Below are positions 60,015-64,000 of a stretch of DNA of 64,000 nucleotides, one piece after another. The notes below the pieces were generated by a model. The model worked only from the letters and a program-made list of their open reading frames with translations, made no database searches and was not told where the DNA came from. The stretch comes from Paracraurococcus sp042666655. GTDB taxonomy: Bacteria > Pseudomonadota > Alphaproteobacteria > Acetobacterales > Acetobacteraceae. Position 1 is the stretch's first letter. Every line of letters starts with the position of its first letter. A program made the translations under genes and the position numbers. The stretch lies in contig NZ_JBHTDE010000002.1 in assembly GCF_042666655.1 (NCBI RefSeq), forward strand, positions 310,001-374,000, read 5' to 3'.

Positions 60015-61238
60015 GTGTCGGACGCGTCCGGGGAGGTACCGCAGGTCCTGCGGCACCGCCCTTTTGTGTTGTTCTGGACGTCGCGCGTCCTTTCCACCCT
60101 CTGCATGCAGATGCTGGCCGTGGCGGTGGGCTGGCAGTTGTATGCGCTGACCGGGCGGGCGCTGGACCTCGGCCTGGTCGGGCTTGTGCAGTTCATCCCC
60201 GTGCTGGTGCTGACCCTGCCGGCCGGCTGGCTCGCCGATCGCGGCGACCGCCGGCTGATCGTCGCCATCTGCCAGGGCACGGTTGCGATCTTCGCCGCGC
60301 TGCTCGCGCTGGGCACGCTGCAGGGCTGGCTGGGGCGGGAGGCGATGTTCCTGCTGATCGGCCTGATCGGCTGCGCCCGCGCGGTGGAGGCACCGAACAT
60401 GGCCTCGCTGCTGCCCGGCCTGGTGCCGCGGGCACTGTTTCCCCGTGCGGCGGCCTGGTCGGCCTCGGCGACGCAGACGGCGCAGATCCTCGGCCCGGCG
60501 CTGGGCGGATTGCTGTATGCGCTGGGGCCGCAGGCGGCCTATGGCACGGCGGCAGTGCTGCTGCTGGTCGGCTGCGCGGCTGCGGCCGCCATCCGCACGC
60601 CGCGCCGCATCCCGGGCGCCGAGCGGCCCGGCCTGGCCGGGCTGCTGTCCGGCTTCCGCTTCGTTATGCGACACCGGCTCGTGCTCGGCGCCATTTCGCT
60701 CGACCTGTTCGCCGTGCTGCTGGGCGGGGCGGTGGCTCTGATGCCGATCTTCGCCCGCGACATCCTCGGCACCGGGCCGGAGGGGCTCGGGATGCTGCGG
60801 GCGGCGCCGGCCGTCGGCGCCCTGGCGACCTCGGTCTGGCTGGCCAACCGGCCACTACGGGCGCCGGTCGGGCCGCGGATGTTCGCAGCGCTGGCCGCCT
60901 TCGGGGTGGCGACGATGGTCTTCGCGCTCTCGGCCAATTTGGCGCTGTCCTGCCTGGCGCTGGCGGTGGTGGGTGCGGCCGACGTGGTCAGCGTGGTGGT
61001 GCGGTCGTCCCTGGTGCAACTGCGCACGCCGGACGAGATGCGCGGGCGGGTCTCGGCGGTGAATTCGCTGTTCGTCGGGGCGTCCAACCAGCTTGGCGAT
61101 TTCCGCGCCGGGTCGGTCGCGGCGCTGCTGGGAGCGGTGCCCGCGGCAGTGCTGGGCGGGGTTGGAACGCTGGTGGTTGCCGCGCTTTGGATGCGACTGT
61201 TCCCGGAACTGCGCAAGCTGGAGCGGCTGGAGGGCTAG
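60015..61238 (+). CDS. MFS transporter (EntS/MFS_3-like exporter)
   Basis: A 407-residue major-facilitator protein with 12 predicted helices. It opens LRHRPFVLFWTSRVLSTL; the loop between helices 2 and 3 has AGWLADRGDRRLI, the MFS motif A, and the middle loop is short. RTPDEMRGRVSAVNSLFVGASNQLGDF is the hallmark of the EntS-like (MFS_3) exporters. The substrate is unknown. The start is GTG at 60015, supported by GGGGAGG at 60001-60007; an ATG at 59985 has no such site. Confidence 0.9.
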   Translation: MSDASGEVPQVLRHRPFVLFWTSRVLSTLCMQMLAVAVGWQLYALTGRALDLGLVGLVQFIPVLVLTLPAGWLADRGDRRLIVAICQGTVAIFAALLALGTLQGWLGREAMFLLIGLIGCARAVEAPNMASLLPGLVPRALFPRAAAWSASATQTAQILGPALGGLLYALGPQAAYGTAAVLLLVGCAAAAAIRTPRRIPGAERPGLAGLLSGFRFVMRHRLVLGAISLDLFAVLLGGAVALMPIFARDILGTGPEGLGMLRAAPAVGALATSVWLANRPLRAPVGPRMFAALAAFGVATMVFALSANLALSCLALAVVGAADVVSVVVRSSLVQLRTPDEMRGRVSAVNSLFVGASNQLGDFRAGSVAALLGAVPAAVLGGVGTLVVAALWMRLFPELRKLERLEG

Positions 61239-61339
61239 CCGCGACACGCGCAATGACTCCGGTTAAGTGATGACGGGCCATGCTATAGAACGTTTACGAC
61301 AGAGATCGGCCTACGGCGCTATTGTCCTGATGATCGCTC

Positions 61340-63027
61340 CTGCGCCAGCCAGAACAAAAGCCGGGCGCTGCTGCGGCAGCAGTCGGCGCTGGCGCCATTC
61401 GGCCAGTTCGCGCCGAAATCCGAAAACCTGGACGAGATCCTGACCGAAGCCTGTCGCCTGTTCGGCGACACGCTCGGCACCGACCTGGCCAAGGTCATGG
61501 AGCTGCAGAATGGCGGCCGGACCGTCTTCGTCCGGGCTGGTGTCGGCTGAAAGCCCGGCGCGGTCGGCGTGGCCCGGATCGAGGTCGAGCAAGATCGCTC
61601 GGAGAGCTACGCCCTGAAGACCGGGGAGTTGGCGATCTCGCCCCACATCGAGACCGAGCAGCGCTTCAGGTATGCCGGCTTCCTGCGCGACAACGGCGTC
61701 AAGGCCATCGTCAACGTTATCATCCTCGGCGGCCGGGACCGGCCGCCCGATGGGCTGCTGCAGGTGGCCAGCCGGGTGCCACGCGGCTCCGCGACGACGC
61801 CGACACCGCCTTCCTGTGGGGCTTCGCCAATTTGCTGGCCGCGGCAGTGGAGCGGTTGAGGGTGATGGGCGAGGCGCGCGACGACACCCAAGAGTTCGAG
61901 CGCCGGGTCGCGGAGCGGACCTGCGAGCTGACCGCAGCCAATGCTCGCCTGCACGCCATGGCTGCGGAACGCGCCCGCGTCCAGGTTGCGTTGCGGCACG
62001 TGGGCAAGCTGGAGACGGTGCTTGAGCACCTGCCGGTCGGCGCCGGGTTGGTCGCGCCCTCCAGCAGGGTGATCTTCGCCAACCCGGAGTTCCGCCGGCT
62101 GCCGCCGCATCCCATCATGCCCGCCGTGGACGATACGCCGGGAAGCGACTGGATCGCGCACGGCGGCAACGGGGCAGTATCGCGGCAACCTGGCGCTCAA
62201 CCTGACTTCCTCGACCATAGTGGAGGCGGGACCAGCCTGTCGCGGCGGGCCAGCGGGATCCCGGTACGCGACGAGACCGGCGACGTCGTCGCGGCGCTGC
62301 TGGTCATGGTCGACGTCGATGCCGAGAAGTGCGCGGCGGCGCGTCAGCGGCTGCTGATCCGCGAAATGGACCACGGCGCCAAGAACATGCTGGCGGTGGT
62401 GCAGGTGGCGGTGTGGCTGACGCGCGCCGGCGACATGCCGAGCTTCGTCCGCGCGATCAAGGGGCGCCTGAAGGCCCTGGCCCGCGTCCAGACGCTGCTG
62501 GCTGACGATCATTGGGTCGGCGCCGACCTGCGCAGCCTGCTGCGCGGCGACCTCGCGGCATTTCTCGACGGGGCGGCGGCCGGCCCGCAGATGGTGCTGC
62601 GGGGCCCGCCGATCGGGCTGCCGGCCCGGGCGGCGCAGCCCTTCTCGATGGCGGTCCACGAACCGGCGACGATCGCCATCAAGCATGGCGCCCCGTCCAT
62701 GCCAGCCGGCTGGCCATCGACTGGCATGCGGACCCCACCCCCGGCGGCATGCTGCGGCTGCGCCGGAGCGAGACCGGTGGGCCGGCGCTGTCGCCGGCGC
62801 CCGTGGTCCAGGGTTTAGGGTCGCGCGTGCTGAACGGCACGCTGCTCGACCAGCTTGGCGGCAAGGTCGGCATGACATGGGCGCCGACCGGGCTGGTTTG
62901 CGAGATCGCGGTGCCGCTGACCCGGAGCCGGAACATCGGCTTTGAGACTCCGCTGCCGGAACCTTTGCCCAACCCCAAGCCAGGCCCGGTCGCTGCCGCT
63001 TCGCCGGGGCCGGCGCTGGGCCGGTAG
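61340..63027 (+). pseudogene. broken HWE-type sensor histidine kinase (GAF-PAS-HWE)
   Basis: A GAF-PAS-HWE kinase is spread over several frames. The GAF part (LDEILTEACRLFGDTLGTDL) ends at TGA 61548-61550, where the family has Trp in GVGWKPG. It continues GELAISPHIETEQRF, shifts frame near 61790 (then GFANLLAAAVERLR), and passes a shortened PAS part. The kinase part holds the phospho-acceptor region REMDHGAKNMLAVVQ and an N-box reading VHEPATIAIKHGA, where the usual Asn is Ile. A last frameshift near 62695 precedes GGMLRLRRSETGG and GMTWAPTGLVCEIAVPL. No start codon is apparent. Clearly non-functional as a whole. Confidence 0.85.
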
Positions 63028-63162
63028 GGCTTACGGCCGGGAGCCGGTGCCGCGTTCGTGCTGCGGCGGCTTGCGTGCGAAAGTGAACGCAGCGCCTCTG
63101 CAGCCTGCTGCTCTCGATGCAAATTCACGCGTCCCGGCGTTCACGTCTTCCCACGACTTGCC

Positions 63163-63324
63163 CTAACGCCCCCGCCGCCAGCCGAGGAACACCATCGCCC
63201 CGACCACCGCGGCGATCAGCGCAATGCCGACCATGCCCTCGACCACGTCGAAATTCGGTGCGTCACGGGCGACGAACAGCGCGGTGATCGCCCCTGCGGC
63301 CGCCAGCACAAGCCTTGCCCACAT
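63163..63324 (-). CDS. 53-residue putative membrane protein
   Basis: A short gene with a good ribosome-binding site (AGAGGAGG on the minus strand, 63331-63338) seven bases before ATG 63324. The protein has a first hydrophobic helix (LVLAAAGAITALFVA), a short acidic loop (DAPNFDVVEG), a second helix (MVGIALIAAVVGAMVFLG) and a basic end WRRGR. Two helices with both ends probably inside fit a small inner-membrane protein. No family is recognised. Third codon positions are almost all G or C, which supports coding. Confidence 0.65.
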   Translation of the reverse strand: MWARLVLAAAGAITALFVARDAPNFDVVEGMVGIALIAAVVGAMVFLGWRRGR

Positions 63325-63403
63325 GGTCCGGTCCTCCTCTGCCGGCGCAAGCCTGGGTCCATGTGGCTCTCACGCGCCTTGCCGCAGCGCAAGCCAGGCA
63401 AGC

Positions 63404-63531
63404 TTGGGAAGAAAAAAGCACTTGCTCCTCCAACCCGGCTTTTGCGTTCTGTGAGTCGGGACGGGCCGCGCGGCGGGTGCCGGCTCCCAAGAATACAGGA
63501 GGGGGCCGGGGAGGATACGTCTTTCCCAGCC
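63404..63531. repeat. dispersed multi-hairpin element, copy H
   Basis: The core stem pairs GTCGGGAC (63455-63462) roughly with GGTGCCGGC (63476-63484) around GGGCCGCGCGGCG. The left flank is pyrimidine/T-rich (CGGCTTTTGCGTTCTG); the right flank has CAAGAATACAGGAGGGGG. The 3' hairpin GGCCGGGGA...TTTCCCAGCC lies at 63504-63531. It lies just downstream of the ABM monooxygenase gene. Confidence 0.7.
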
Positions 63532-63547
63532 ACTGCATGCCCGCCGG

Positions 63548-63874
63548 CTAGTTCGCCGCCCGGTTCAGCAGCGTCTGCACCGGCTCGAAGCCCTCGAATT
63601 CCGGCGGGCCGAGATAGAGCGGCTTGGTGGTCCCGGCATTGCGGTGTGCCATGCGGAAGGCCTCCGACTTGGTCCAGGCGTCGAAATCCGCCTTCGAGGC
63701 CCAGGTGGTGTGCGAGGCGTAGAGCACATGCCCCTCCCGCGCCGGACCCCTCAGCAGATGGAATTCGACAAAGCCCGGCACACTGTGCAGTTGGCTGTCG
63801 CGGGACTTCCACAGGGTCTCGAAATCCGCCTCGGCGCCCGGCGCGACCTTGAAGCGGTTCATGGCGATGAACAT
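63548..63874 (-). CDS. antibiotic biosynthesis monooxygenase (ABM) domain protein, heme-degrading type
   Basis: A 108-residue ferredoxin-like-fold protein. Marks are MNRFKVAPGAEADFETLWKSR at the start, VPGFVEFHLLRGP, and SHTTWASKADFDAWTKSEAF, the N-x-x-x-W-like pattern of IsdG/HmoA-type heme-degrading monooxygenases. Such proteins act as dimers in the cytosol. The start at 63874 gives MFIAMNRFKV; ATG 63862 is an alternative. It follows an SDR gene on the same strand by 11 bases. Confidence 0.88.
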   Translation of the reverse strand: MFIAMNRFKVAPGAEADFETLWKSRDSQLHSVPGFVEFHLLRGPAREGHVLYASHTTWASKADFDAWTKSEAFRMAHRNAGTTKPLYLGPPEFEGFEPVQTLLNRAAN

Positions 63875-63885
63875 TGGCGGTCTCC

Positions 63886-64000
63886 TCAACTACTGGAACG
63901 GCGTGCGCCGCCGTCCACGTGGATCACCTGCCCGGTGATGTAGCGTGCTAGCGGCGAGGCGAGCCAGACCACCAGCACCGCCAGGTCCTCGGGCTGGCCG
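63886..64000 (-). CDS. short-chain dehydrogenase/reductase (C-terminal end only)
   Basis: The last 37 residues of a classical SDR lie at the window edge; the gene continues beyond 64000. The end reads GQPEDLAVLVVWLASPL, then ARYITGQVIHVDGGARR, the conserved SDR C-terminus (P-E-D-x-A and I-T-G-Q-x-x-x-V-D-G-G). The enzyme would be a cytosolic NAD(P)-dependent oxidoreductase; the substrate cannot be judged from this part. The stop is TGA at 63886-63888. Confidence 0.85.
   Translation of the reverse strand, partial: GQPEDLAVLVVWLASPLARYITGQVIHVDGGARRSSS

Noticed and set aside
1..64000. TGA read as Trp (because both pseudogenes have TGA at Trp positions)
   Set aside because: Many intact genes here end in TGA at the right place, and both pseudogenes also carry frameshifts.
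1..64000. tRNA, rRNA, CRISPR array, transposase or prophage genes
   Set aside because: None found; a GGTTCGA-like string near 22248 lies within the SLBB coding region and has no cloverleaf context.

Overview
The window is very GC-rich DNA (third codon positions almost all G or C) of an alphaproteobacterium. The many solitary TctC/Bug-type periplasmic binding proteins (seven here), two TRAP transporters, an NdvA-like glucan exporter and the general gene style point to an Acetobacteraceae of the Roseomonas/Belnapia kind. That assignment is inference; no rRNA or other marker gene is present. I see no phage, integrase, transposase, CRISPR array, tRNA or rRNA.

Region 1 (1-6.6 kb): a truncated L,D-transpeptidase followed by a MepK-like DUF882 endopeptidase (the ldtD-mepK order known from E. 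coli), a small lipoprotein and a single-domain response regulator. On the minus strand follow an enolase-superfamily sugar-acid dehydratase and a TctC protein. A GST and a decayed old-yellow-enzyme pseudogene come next. Region 2 (6.6-11.7 kb): a minus-strand catabolic operon (epoxide hydrolase, 2-keto-4-pentenoate hydratase-like protein, GMC oxidoreductase), divergent from a short MetE-like protein.

Region 3 (11.7-25.8 kb): an exopolysaccharide locus. It holds an NDP-sugar epimerase, a Wzx-like flippase, five glycosyltransferases (two of them tandem GT2 paralogs), a STAS protein, a small lipoprotein, a six-SLBB export protein, a BY-kinase-like ATPase with a broken Walker motif, and a hexapeptide acyltransferase. 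An ArsC-like gene and two tandem Lin0512-family genes sit inside it. Two sigma-54-type promoter candidates share an upstream sequence block.

Region 4 (25.9-40 kb): mixed metabolic genes. These are two branched-chain-amino-acid-type binding proteins without permeases, a quinone oxidoreductase, a DMT exporter, an esterase, a metallophosphoesterase, an M19 dipeptidase with an extra N-terminal domain, a lactate-permease/TctC/AlkA operon, gamma-glutamylcyclotransferase, 2'-5' RNA ligase and an M20 peptidase. Region 5 (39.8-51.4 kb): a TauD-like gene and an Asp/Glu racemase-like gene, both lacking key catalytic residues, lead into a complete TRAP transporter and an AsmA protein. Opposite lies a run of five TctC genes, four of them exactly 990 bp long. 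Region 6 (51.6-64 kb): the NdvA-like exporter, two CBS-domain proteins, a lone HicA-like gene, a second TRAP transporter, an MFS exporter, a broken HWE-type histidine kinase, a 53-residue membrane protein, an ABM monooxygenase and the C-terminus of an SDR.

The most interesting non-coding signal is a family of seven roughly 80-130 bp intergenic elements. Each is built from up to three hairpins around a core close to TGGCACCTGCC and its complement, and they are scattered through the whole window.
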